A DNA stretch of 64,000 bases from positions 9,982,001-10,046,000 of the forward strand of contig NC_083562.1 of the NCBI RefSeq assembly GCF_019925205.1, read 5' to 3'. Every line of letters starts with the position of its first letter. The stretch's first letter is position 1. The notes under the pieces are model-generated. The model was not told the DNA's origin. It made no database searches and worked only from the letters and a program-made list of their open reading frames with translations. Below are positions 1 through 10,522 of the stretch, one piece after another. The translations under genes were made by a program, and so were the position numbers. The DNA comes from Metopolophium dirhodum (Eukaryota; Arthropoda; Insecta; Hemiptera; Aphididae).

Positions 1-830
1 ATTTGTTGACTATAATAAACAAAAAAATCAAATAAATAAATATAAGTCTTGTAAATATATTATAACTTATAAGTGTAACATAAGTCGTAAATGTATCCAT
101 ATATAATACATTATATATTATATTCTGTATTCTGGAAGACAGTTGTTAAATTATTGTTTAAATCTATAATCTATTAGAATGTTAGTTTAACAATTAATAT
201 AATACTTACTAGAAAAATACTTTTTAAGAGTATTCAAATACAGATACCTGTTTAGAAAAGTATGTAAAATACGCGTATTCAAGTGATTAAAAAGTATTTG
301 AATACTTTTGCTAAAGTAGGTACTTAATGAGAATTTATCATAGCTGATTTGAGTTCCAAAAATTGAACTTTAGATTTATAGTATTTTTTCAAATACTTGA
401 AATCCTAACTTCATCAATATTAGTCGTATCGACTTGAAGCCTATAAGATACAACGCAGTCAAGCCTTTTAAATTGTTTGATATATTTTTCAAATTCGTAT
501 TATATCGAAAACGTAAATCATTCAATATTGGTCGTATCGGCTTAAAGTCTTCAAGATTCAACGCAGCCAAGCCTTGAAATCAAATTTATATTCTAAAAAA
601 AGTATCGACATTAAGAATGACAAAAGAAAAATTCCCGCCAAATTAATTTTTGAATAATTTAAATTTTGAACACATTTTTGAATTTATCATGTATTAAAAA
701 ACTAAAAACCCAACCAACTGTACCAACATTCCCTACTAATTATAAGAATGGCGATACCAATATAAAAATTAATTTATGTAGCTATTCTATGAAAAATATC
801 TATTTCCATCTTCAAATATTATTGAATAAT
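1..830. other. AT-rich intergenic DNA with a short tandem duplication
   Basis: No gene is recognised here. The only structure seen is the two-copy 108-bp repeat at about 374-575, listed separately. The remainder is AT-rich sequence with small open frames that resemble no family I know. Confidence 0.6.
374..575 (-). repeat. two tandem copies of a 108-bp unit, open on the minus strand
   Basis: The motif CGCAG(C/T)CAAGCC occurs at 454 and 562, exactly 108 bases apart, with matching sequence on both sides (CAATATT(A/G)GTCGTATCG at about 413 and 523). Because 108 is a multiple of three, the minus strand stays open across both copies (376-570). It gives two related peptide segments of the form ALNLEDFKPIRPIL and ALYLIGFKSIRLIL. 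No domain is recognised. It may be a coding relic or chance. Confidence 0.55.
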
Positions 831-3800
831 TCAAAAAAACTTCAAAATCAATATTTAATATTCAATATTTATAAAAGCAATTGCCTTTTAGGGGACCAAA
901 AAAAAAATTTGGAAAAAACTAACTGTAGGAATACACATTACAAAGTACAATTTAAAATGCCCAGAATTATAAACAAAAAAAACCATTCAAAATATTTAGT
1001 TCATTAAAGATAAGGATTATTAATAGGGCACCAAATTATCAATTTTCAAGTCAATACAAAATATTCAACTAGAGTTACATAAATTAAAAAAAAAATGAAG
1101 GAGGGTATTGGCGCCCGCAGGCAAATGCATTTTAGGAAACCAAAAAAAAATTTTGAAAAAAACTAACTGTAGAAATACTGTAGAAATACGCATTACAAAG
1201 TACAAACTAAAATGCCCAGAATCTTAAACAAAAAAAACCATTTAAAATATTTAGTTCATGAAACAAGGATTATTCAAGAGGTACTAGATTGTCAATGTTT
1301 AAAATATTTGGCTAGAAGTAAAATCATAAAAAAAAAATTGAAGGAGGGTGTTGGCGCCCGCAGGCAAATGCTTTTTAGGAAACCAAAAAAAAATTTTGAA
1401 AAAAATTAAGTGTAGGAATATACATTACAAAGTACAAACTAAAATGCCCAGAATCTTAAACAGAAAAAACTATTCAAAATATTTAATTCATTAAAGATAA
1501 GGATTATTCATAAGGCACCAAGTTATCAATTTTTAATTCAATACAAAATATTCAACTAGAGTTACATTACTTAAAAAAAAATTGAAGGAGGGTGTTGGCG
1601 CCCGCAGGCAAATGCTTTTTAGGAAACAAAAAAAAAATTTTGAAAAAGCTAATTGTAGAAATACTCATTACAAAGTACAAACTAAAATGCCCAGAATCTT
1701 AAACAGAAAAAACTATTCAAAATATTTAATTCATTAAAGATAAGGATTATTCAAGGGTACCCGATAGTCATGGTTTAAAAAGTTTGGCAAGAGGTTAAAT
1801 CATAAAAAAAAAAATTGAAGAGGGTGTTGGCACCCGCAGGCAAATGCATTTTAGGAAACCAAAAAAAAATTTTGAAAAAAACTAACTGTAGAAATACTGT
1901 AGAAATACGCATTACAAAGTACAAACTAAAATGCCCAGAATCTTAAACAAAAAAAACCATTTAAAATATTTAGTTCATGAAACAAGGATTATTCAATAGG
2001 TACTAGATTGTCAATGTTTAAAATATTTGGCTAGAGGTTAAATCCTAAAAAAAAAAAATTGGAGGAGGGTGTTGGCGCCCGCAGACAAATGCATTTAAGG
2101 AAACCAAAAAAAAAATTTGAAATAAACTAACTTTAACTGAAAAAACTATTTAAAATATTTATTTCATTAAACAAGTATTATTCAAGAGGTACCAGATTGT
2201 CAATGTTTAAAAAATTTGGCTAGAAGTTAAAATTTAAATAATAAATTGAAGGAGGGTATTGGCGCCCGCAAGCAAATGCATTTTAGGAAACCAAAAAAAA
2301 ATTTTGAAAAAAACTAACTGTAGGAATACACATTACAAAGTACAAACTAAAATGCCCAGAATTTTAAACAAAAAAAACCATTTAAAATATTTAGTTCATT
2401 AAATATAAGGATTATTCATAGGGCACCAAGTTATCAATTTTTAATTCAATACAAAATATTCAACTAGAGTTACATTACTTAAAAAAAAATTGAAGGAGGG
2501 TGTTGGCGCCCGCAGGCAAATGCTTTTTAGGAAACAAAAAAAAAATTTTGAAAAAGCTAACTGTAGAAATACTCATTACAAAGTACAAACTAAAATGCCC
2601 AGAATCTTAAACAAAAAAAACCATTTAAAATATTTAGTTCATTAAAGATAAGGATTATTCAAGGGTACCCGATTGTCAAAATTTAAAAACTTGGCTTGAT
2701 GTAAAATAATAAAAAAAAATTGAAGGAGGGTGTTGGCGCCCGCAGGCAAATGCATTTTAGGAAACCAAAAAAAAATTTAAAATAAACCAACTTTAACTGA
2801 AAAAACTATTTAAAATATTTATTTCATTAAACGTTTAAAAAAATTGGCTAGAGGTTAAATTTGGAAAAAACTAACTGTAGGAATACACATTACAAAGTAC
2901 AAACTAAAATGCCCAGTGTCTTAAACAGAAAAAACTATTTAAAATATTTAGTTCATTAAATATAAGGATTATTCATAGGGCACCAAGTTATCAATTTTTA
3001 AGTCAATACAAAATATTCAACTAGAGTTACATTACTTAAAAAAAAATTGAAGGAGGGTGTTGGCGCCCGCAGGCAAATGCTTTTTAGGAAACAAAAAAAA
3101 AATTTTGAAAAAAACTAACTGTAGAAATACTCATTACTAAGTACAAACTAAAATGCCCAGAATCTTAAACAAAAAAAACCATTTAAAATATTTAATTCAT
3201 TAAAGATAAGGATTATTCAAGGGTACCCGATAGTCATGGTTTAAAAAGTTTGGCTAGAGGTTAAATCCTAAAAAAAAAAATTGGAGGAGGGTGTTGGCGC
3301 CCGCAGGCAAATGCATTTAAGGAAACCAAAAAAAAAATTTGAAATAAACTAACTTTAACTGAAAAAACTATTTAAAATATTTATTTCATTAAACAAGTAT
3401 TATTCAAGAGGTACCAGATTGTCAATGTTTAAAAAATTTGGCTAGAAGTTAAAATTTAAATAATAAATTGAAGGAGGGTATTGGCGCCCGCAAGCAAATG
3501 CATTTTAGGAAACCAAAAAAAAATTTTGAAAAAAACTAACTGTAGGAATACACATTACAAAGTACAAACTAAAATGCCCAGAATTATAAACAAAAAAAAC
3601 CATTTAAAATATTTAGTTCATTAAATATAAGGATTATTCATAGGGCACCAAGTTATCAATTTTTAATTCAATACAAAATATTCAACTAGAGTTACATTAC
3701 TTAAAAAAAAATTGAAGGAGGGTGTTGGCGCCCGCAGGCAAATGCATTTTAGGAAACCAAAAAAAAAATTTAAAATAAACCAACTTTAACTGAAAAAACT

Positions 3801-5220
3801 ATTTAAAATATTTATTTCATTAAACGTTTATAAAAATTGGCTAGAGGTTAAATTTGGAAAAAACTAACTGTAGGAATACACATTACAAAGTACAAACTAA
3901 AATGCCTAGAATCTTAAACAAAAAAAAACCATTTGAAATATTTAGTTCATGAAACAAGGATTTTTCAAAGGGTACCCGATTGTCAAAGTTTAAAAAATTT
4001 GGCTAGAGGTAAAATCATAAAAAAAAAATTGAAGGAGGGTGTTGGCGCCCGCAGGCAAATGCTTTTTAGGAAACCAAAAAAAAATTTTGAAAAAATTTAA
4101 CTGTAGGAATACACATTACAAAGTACAAACTAAAATGCCCAGAATCTTAAACAAAAAAAAACCATTTAAAATATTTATTTCATTAAAGATAAGGATTATT
4201 CAAGAGGTACCAGATTGTCAATGTTTAAAACATTTAGCTAGAGGTAAAATCATAAAAAAAAAGTTGAAGGAGGGTATTGGCGCCCGCAGGCAAATGCATT
4301 TTAGGAAACCAAAAAAAAATTTTGGAAAAATTTAATCGTAGGAATACACATTACAAAGTACAAACTAAAATGCCTAGAATATTAAACAGAAAAAACTATT
4401 TAAAATATTTATTTCATTAAATAAGGATTATTCAAGAGGTACTAGATTATAGATAACCTAACCTAACCAAAAAAAAATTTTCAATACATTTTACTGTAGG
4501 AATACACATTACAAAGTACAAACTAAAATGCACAGAATCTTAAACAAAAAAAACCATTTAAAATATTTAGTTCATTAAAGATAAGGATTATTCAAAGGTT
4601 GTCAATGTTTAAAAAATTTGGCTAGAGGTAAAATCATAAAAAAAAAAATTGAAGGAGGGTATTGGCGCCCGCAGGCAAATTCCATTTTAGAAAACTTAAA
4701 AATAAATTTGAAAAAATTTACGTAGGAATACACATTACAAATTTCAAACGAAAATGCCCAGAATCTTAAACAGAAAAAACTATTTAAAACATTTAGTTCA
4801 TTAAAGAATGATTATTTACAGGCACCAAGTTATCAATTTTCACGTCAATTCTAAATATTCAAGTAGAGTTACATTACAAAAAAAAAATGTGAAGGAGGGT
4901 GTTGGCGCCGGCTTGTCAGTGTTTAAAAAATCTATATAGAAAGATCTAGATAGGAATTAAATAACAGAAAAAAATTCTCTGAAGACTCACAAATTTGAAA
5001 ATATTCATATTAAAAATCAATTGAATTAAATTTGAGAAAAAAAATTGAAAGGGGAACGTGGGCTACCGCAAGCAAACGCATTTTAAGAAGCAGATAAAAA
5101 ATTTTAAAAAAATCATATGGCACCAAGTTGTTAATGTTTTAAAAAAAGATATATATAAAAGAATCAAAAAAAGTTAAATATATAAAAAAATAAATTGAAT
5201 GGGGAACATGAGAGAACCTA
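831..5220. repeat. satellite array of about 240-bp monomers with higher-order structure
   Basis: A conserved box, GTTGGCGCCCGCAGGCAA with variants, recurs 16 times, starting at 1110, 1353, 1597, 1829, 2074, 2261, 2505, 2735, 3062, 3296, 3483, 3727, 4044, 4279, 4664 and 4904. Most spacings are 230-245, with short (187) and long (317-385) variants. Each monomer carries an A-run, then AACTAACTGTAGGAATAC, CATTACAAAGTACAAAC and TAAAATGCCCAGAATC. Boxes at 2074, 2261 and 2505 are repeated exactly 1222 bases later at 3296, 3483 and 3727, so a segment of about 1.2 kb was itself duplicated. The second copy lacks the 230-bp monomer present at 2505-2735. Copies decay at both ends (about 880 and 5061). 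Open frames inside (for example 1212-1409 and 4039-4335) come from the repeat and shift between monomers, so they are not genes. Confidence 0.93.
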
Positions 5221-6225
5221 GCCAGTCTCTTTTCAAATTATATATTATATACACAGGTACTCAGCGTACTCCCAGGTATAGCCGGTTAATCTTGAAAAAT
5301 TTTTATACAAAAAAATCTACTAGAGTTCAATGAAGTGAAAAAAAAATTGTTTGAGAAATCTGGGTGAAATAACACTAAACAAAAGAATACGCTGGAAGCT
5401 AAATACTGCAATACATATTAACTACAAACCAAAAACTAGGTGTTATTTACATTATAATAATGCGAACAGTTATTATGATCAGAGGTGTATCACGGTAATA
5501 TATGTATTAGAAAATGTATAAAAATGAATGTAAATTATAAAGGATGCAAAGAAATTAAATGATAAAAGGTCCTGCACGAACTCTACTATGTGATTGTAAT
5601 TTATAAAGGACATAAAATGTTTAATTTAAAATAATATTGTGTTTGGTGGGTCTACAGTCAATATTAAACTACAAACTATAAAGTCTAAATGCAAATAAAA
5701 ACATAGTCAGATATCTGTTTTAGTCTTTGTAAATATGTGCGGAAAAAAGTTAGATTTAGTATAATGTTAAAAAATGTGGAAAGGAAACCCTGAGAATTCT
5801 TTGACAATAGGATATTAAAACACAAAACCATATATTAAATTAAAACTATTGATTTTATACATTTTCTATTTACAAAAACTCATAAGTATTGAAAACCTTA
5901 AAATAATATTTTGTTATATTTTAAAATACATTTTATAATTTGTTGTGGTAAAAAAATCATTATTTAATGTTGGCTGTATTTAAGTTTTTAATAACTATAC
6001 TGGTACAACTCTTGCTGACCGTCTAAGACCGTGTTAAAAACTATGATAATTAGTTAACATCTAATTTCCTGCCCTATCCTAACCTAACCTAACCTAACCA
6101 AATTAATAATATTTAAATATTTCCTTTCATTATTATGTTTACAATATCGATTACCTTGATAGTTAGTAGGAAGAGATCATCGCAAAGCTCACGACCGGTG
6201 ATGGTAGTCGTCTATCATTACCATA
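5221..6225. other. AT-rich intergenic DNA
   Basis: No open frame with family resemblance is present. The only recognisable item is the short CCTAA run at 6078-6099. Confidence 0.5.
6078..6099. repeat. interstitial insect telomere-type repeat (CCTAA)4CC
   Basis: Four full CCTAA units plus CC are read directly. TTAGG/CCTAA is the canonical insect telomere unit. A shorter run, (CCTAA)2CC, sits inside a satellite monomer at about 4457-4468. These are short internal tracts and do not show that a chromosome end is near. Confidence 0.75.
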
Positions 6226-6604
6226 GCTTCAACTAACCATAGATTTACCTAACTAACCTTCTTATGACTTATTAGGACACTTTGAATAAAAATATTCTGA
6301 TTTGCAGGTTGCTGAACTTAAGTGTTTGATTATCAAGTTGATCCTTAGATTGTTGACACCTTAATCCATGCTATGGGTGAAGCCCATAGATAATAAAGAT
6401 ATGGATGGACCACGCCTATGTTAAATACATTTGAGGCCGCGTTCCCGCGGAAGGAAATTGAGGCTTCTTTATATTGATAGTCGATACTCGATATAGGTAT
6501 ACTTTATTTGGCCTCAATTGTTCCCCTCGAAGACCGCTGTTAAGACCATTATGTTATATCTTTATTATCTATGATGGAGCCATACCCAGCTCACTCGTGT
6601 AAAC
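6226..6604 (+). repeat. left arm of a long inverted-repeat pair
   Basis: This segment is the reverse complement of 10126-10522, apart from small changes and one insertion in each arm. Shared landmarks are GCTTCAACTAACCATAG at the outer edge and CAGCTCACTCGTGTAAAC at the inner edge. The arms are 3.5 kb apart. They may be long terminal inverted repeats of one old DNA transposon, or two copies of one dispersed repeat in opposite directions. No clear target duplication was found at the outer edges. Confidence 0.85.
6397..6530. mobile_element. about 134-bp insertion in the left inverted-repeat arm
   Basis: The right arm reads straight through where the left arm carries about 134 extra bases. The insertion is flanked by AAGA on both sides, and AAGA is present once in the uninserted arm, which fits a 4-bp target duplication. 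It contains an internal inverted pair (AATTGAGGC and GCCTCAATT) and the palindrome CCGCGTTCCCGCGG. The family is not identified. Deletion from the other arm is a weaker alternative. Confidence 0.5.
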
Positions 6605-7238
6605 AGTGTGGGTCTGGGCCCCATACTCTGATATTAAAAGCCCAGCCCACCTTCATATTATTATCTATGCAAAAAGTAAATTTAAGACAAATTTGTAAAT
6701 CAATGCACAGTCTCTCTATTGTACTAATTTTGTGATTTCATTTATTTTCAGTATTTTGTATTATTAGATTGGGAAAACTTAAGACAATATAATTTACACA
6801 AGACTGTGGCTAACACAATCATACTTTGATAAAAGTATATCATATTATAAGTACCTTCTATATTTGAATTAATCGTTTTTTTTTCGGGTACTTTATTGGT
6901 GGACGGCACTTTAATTACGGTTCCTCAACTTACTGAGGCAACCTTGAGGCATTTCCTTTTAGGAAATTAATTAAATCCTCAAACATAACTCTTAATTCAA
7001 GAGTTTGTAACTAATACAATCATAATATAATATGAGTATAGTACATTTCGTAATATTTTTTTATAATATTTACTGTTAGTGAAATATTAAGTTTGTATTT
7101 CTAATATTTTATATGTTATGATATTTATGAACGACACTTGCACAATGGCCCCTCGATATAGTAATGTGGCGACCCGGCACATCTCTTTTAGATAAATGAT
7201 TAAATACTTAATCAAGTCTTCCAATTTACTAAACATTT

Positions 7239-8796
7239 ATAAGTCCGGCTATTACGCTCAACGTGCACGCACGTAGTTGCTTAAGAGCTCCGTTATCGCA
7301 CTCGCAGTTCGATAATATGGTAGACAAAGTCCACGACACCGGTGGCGACTCGCTCCAGACATCAATGTCTAACAAACGCAATTTTTCAAATTTGTCAATT
7401 TCGCCAAAAGTTGCTGATAAAAAGTCAAAAAAATTCGTTACACCTAATCGGTATGCCGCCTTGTACTCTGATGATTCTAGTGACAACATATTTAATACAT
7501 CCACCAACAGTGCGACAGTTTGCAACGAAAAATCAGGTCCTGCAAAACAAAATATCGAGCAGCCTACGCTCGATACACAAGACGTCACGCCACCTCCGTT
7601 TTACATCTCCAACATCTCAAATTTCTCCGCCTTCACAAATGAACTAACAAGGTTGACCGGTCCAAACGCATTTACCTGTAAGTCTACTAAATCATACCTG
7701 ATCGTATATCCCAGAGGCGTACTCAACTACAACACTATTCTGAATCATCTCAATAAAACTGATTCCAGTTTTCATACTTTTCAAGCTCGCGTTAATCGCT
7801 CATTAAGAGTCGCAATAAGAAATCTCCACCATTCCACATTGTGTACGGTAATTTCTGTCGGCTTGTCGGAAGAAGGACATTCTGTGAAACAAGTTATCAA
7901 TGTCCAAGATAAAAATAGACGCGGTCTCCCATTATTTTTTGTTGATTTATATCGTCAGAATAATAACAAAGATATTTTCAATATCACTTCGCTACTTGAT
8001 ACCAAAGTTATAATCGAAAAACCTCATCTGTCCCGCCGTGGTCCGCCTCAGTGCCATAATTGTCAAGCCTACGGCCATACCGATAACTACTGTCAACCTG
8101 AATCTAGGTGCGTCAAATGCGGTGGAGACCACCGCTCCGTGAACTGCACAAAGGACCGAGATAGTCCAGCCAAATGCGCGCTCTGTTCTGAGGTACACAC
8201 GGCCAACTACAAAGGATGCCGTGTTTATCAATCCGTTACAAAAAAACGCAAAAATACAAATGTACCAACGCCTACGAAGTCTTCGTCAAACGATGTCTCA
8301 GGAGATCATGCTCGGCAGCTTCCAAGGAAATCCTATGCTGCAGCGACCAAAACGGTAACCTCTTCCATGGAATCCATCACAAATGTTTTATCAGAATTTA
8401 TTTCTAATTTTAACTCTTTAATTACTCCACTAATTAATCTCCTTACCGAGATTGTCAATAAACGTTTCTGTCCATAGTGTACAGGTTTTTCCCTTTTTAT
8501 CTATCTTTTCATCGTATATCAGACCATACCTACAATTACTTATCTTTATTTACTTTAGTTTATATTATAAACACGTTGCTATTTTATCTATTTGTATACA
8601 TTTTGCTCATGATAACAAATATCATTAATTTTATATGTCGTACTATATTTTATACCAATTGTAATTATCCATAGTACTTAAAAATCTTAATTATTATGTT
8701 ATAATGTTAAAAATTATGTAAACTTTCAATATCCCTAGATTTAGATAGCCTTAGGCTAGGAAAGTCTTATGTTTAATTAATAAAAAAAAAAAAAAA
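7239..8796 (+). mobile_element. non-LTR (Jockey-clade-like) retrotransposon insertion, ORF1-only
   Basis: A 1558-bp insertion ends in a run of A (about 8782-8797) and is bounded by an identical 11-bp direct repeat ACTAAACATTT at 7228-7238 and 8797-8807. This is the classic outcome of target-primed reverse transcription. It holds one intact ORF1 (7317-8477) followed by about 310 bases of AT-rich 3' untranslated sequence. No endonuclease or reverse-transcriptase ORF2 follows. Because the 5' end and ORF1 are complete, simple 5' truncation does not explain the loss. Either an internally deleted source copy or a dedicated ORF1-only non-autonomous family was mobilised in trans. Confidence 0.9.
7317..8477 (+). 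CDS. ORF1 gag-like nucleic-acid-binding protein of a non-LTR retrotransposon
   Basis: The product is 386 residues from the first ATG. The frame is open further upstream to 7263, but only through a GTG. Three zinc knuckles lie in a row: a canonical CX2CX4HX4C near residue 246 (CHNCQAYGHTDNYC), CX2CX3HX4C near 265 (CVKCGGDHRSVNC), and CX2CX3HX6C near 287 (CALCSEVHTANYKGC). This triple-knuckle end after a globular mid region is typical of Jockey-clade ORF1 proteins, which bind element RNA and package it into RNPs. A basic stretch and a tail rich in hydrophobic residues follow. The frame has no stop or shift, and the codon use is less AT-biased than the surrounding DNA. That and the perfect target duplication suggest a fairly recent insertion. 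No reverse transcriptase is encoded, so any mobility needs help in trans. Confidence 0.9.
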   Translation: MVDKVHDTGGDSLQTSMSNKRNFSNLSISPKVADKKSKKFVTPNRYAALYSDDSSDNIFNTSTNSATVCNEKSGPAKQNIEQPTLDTQDVTPPPFYISNISNFSAFTNELTRLTGPNAFTCKSTKSYLIVYPRGVLNYNTILNHLNKTDSSFHTFQARVNRSLRVAIRNLHHSTLCTVISVGLSEEGHSVKQVINVQDKNRRGLPLFFVDLYRQNNNKDIFNITSLLDTKVIIEKPHLSRRGPPQCHNCQAYGHTDNYCQPESRCVKCGGDHRSVNCTKDRDSPAKCALCSEVHTANYKGCRVYQSVTKKRKNTNVPTPTKSSSNDVSGDHARQLPRKSYAAATKTVTSSMESITNVLSEFISNFNSLITPLINLLTEIVNKRFCP

Positions 8797-8807
8797 ACTA
8801 AACATTT

Positions 8808-9985
8808 TTATTTTGTAGATAATTTGAAGAAAAATTTAAAATTGAAGAGAGACTGTGTGAATTAACAAAATTTTTGGTATGAAATGTTTATTTGAACACC
8901 TGTTATAATGTATTATATTGAACTTAAGTTAATTTTTTTTAATGTACTATAGTAAACATTTGAACATTTATTACAATATACGTATATTATACATAGATTT
9001 CAAGTATGATTTTTTTTAGTTTTTTTTTTGAAAGTTACCTACCTACTACAATACAAGGCACTTTATTTTTATATTTTGAAGCTAAATATGTTTTGGATTA
9101 TTTAGATCTATATAAACTACATTTCAGACCCATAGTTTAGTATTTAAAGTTTGTATGATCAAAGTCGTGGAACCAAATTTTATCAGACTCTACTAGAATG
9201 TTGTAGTTAAATTAAACTATAATAAGTATGTGGAATAACAGTACCTAACCTTCTATGATAATTTGTTATGAATATAATATTTTAAGTAATAGCTCAAATT
9301 TAGCACTTTTACGGTACTTAATACATTTTCCTAATATTTTAACAGAAATTATGGAGCTAAAAATATAGAAATACCTATATTATGTCACGGTCCATAGTTC
9401 ATAGTTTTGTTTCATTTATAATATAATAATGCTTTTTAATATACTTTTTCATAAATTAATATTTATTACAGTTAGCTATTATGATTTGTTTGAACTATTA
9501 GTACGTATTTTTTTTGGGAGATCCCTATTATTACAACACCGTTACCAATATGCGTTTTTTTTTGGATTAGTTAATATAATTGCATGTTCTCATGATTTCT
9601 TCGTATTTATGCTTATTTTCTTAAAATGTTTTTATATTTTCGGTTCATCCGTTACCTACCTACATACCTACCTACCAAGTGTGTAAATAAAGAATTTTTT
9701 TTGTAAACCAATTTGAATTATAATTTATTGATTTAAAAAAAAATTAATAAAAACGTTTTCATTCAGTATTTTTTTGAATTTTAAGTGCATATTTTTGAAT
9801 ATTTCAGTGCATATATTTGCCTGTTTTTAGTGCATACATGCAGGCAAATATTTAACACTTTATCTTTGCATTAAATAAACAGCCCTGCTGATCACTTTTA
9901 CTTCCAATCGTAATACCTACCACAGTTAATGTTAAATGTCAAATTGTCAACAATCAACTGCTTCTTCAACTTGATAACACTAAGA
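8808..9985. other. AT-rich DNA between the retrotransposon and a MITE
   Basis: No gene is seen. A small hairpin lies at about 9811-9860, with arms ATATTTGCCTG and CAGGCAAATAT. Open frames such as 9429-9686 are AT-driven and have no recognisable features. Confidence 0.45.
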
Positions 9986-10112
9986 GGATGTCAGATTTTT
10001 AGCGCACCATTTATTTCTTTCTCTGACCCAATCATTGTAGTGTTTTCTTAATATTACATTTGGTATGCTACACGTGGGTCAAAGATGGAAAACAAGTAGT
10101 GCGCTGACATCC
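9986..10112. mobile_element. 127-bp MITE-like element with imperfect terminal inverted repeats
   Basis: It begins GGATGTCAG followed by AGCGCACCATTTATTT, and ends AACAAGTAGTGCGCTGACATCC. The reverse complement of the right end (GGATGTCAGCGCACTACTT) matches the left end apart from a short insert. TTTGACCCA-type sequence lies further in on both sides. No clear target duplication was seen, and the family is unassigned. Confidence 0.6.
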
Positions 10113-10125
10113 CAACCGGCAACAA

Positions 10126-10522
10126 GTTTACACGAGTGAGCTGGGTATGGCTCCATCATAGATATACTCTGTCCCACGAGAGATCATGCCGCGCACCGAC
10201 CAAAACTAGTCCCCCCACGCTTCATACCCGTCACTGGGGAACCAGTTTCGACAGCAGGGTGACGCAGGGGGATGCGCAGAACCGGCATGTTCTCTCGTAG
10301 GACAGAGTATAATAAAGATATTGATAGGACATAATGGTCTTATCAGCGGTCTTATTATCTATGGGCTTCATCCATAGCATGGATTAAGGTGTCAACAATC
10401 AAAGGATCAATTTGATAATCAAACACTTAAGTTCGGCAACCTGCATCTCAGGATCTTTTTATTCAAAGTGTCCTAATGAGTCATAAGAAAGTTAGTTAGG
10501 TAAACCTATGGTTAGTTGAAGC
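10126..10522 (-). repeat. right arm of the long inverted-repeat pair
   Basis: This is the reverse complement of 6226-6604. It carries the 145-bp MITE at 10165-10309, which the left arm lacks, and it lacks the 134-bp insertion present at 6397-6530. The two arms therefore give each other's empty sites. Confidence 0.85.
10165..10309. mobile_element. 145-bp MITE with 27-bp inverted ends and a TA target duplication
   Basis: It starts TACTCTGTCCCACGAGAGA and ends with the inverse. The terminal repeats pair over 27 bases with two mismatches. TA flanks both sides (10163-10164 and 10310-10311). The left inverted-repeat arm keeps the empty site with a single TA, so the insertion is precise. TA duplication fits the Tc1/mariner-like group. 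The interior is GC-richer than the surroundings and noncoding. Confidence 0.88.

Noticed and set aside
1212..4335. Open frames MPRILNKKNH... and MLAPAGKCF... in the satellite
   Set aside because: They are the repeat monomer translated. Frame and length change from monomer to monomer.
831..5220. Evenly spaced GGCGCCCGCAGG boxes as a CRISPR-like array
   Set aside because: Spacing is about 240 bp, the 'spacers' are themselves repeated, and the genome is eukaryotic. It is a satellite.
7229..8231. Minus-strand and second-frame ORFs over the retrotransposon
   Set aside because: Shadows of ORF1, which has the zinc knuckles.
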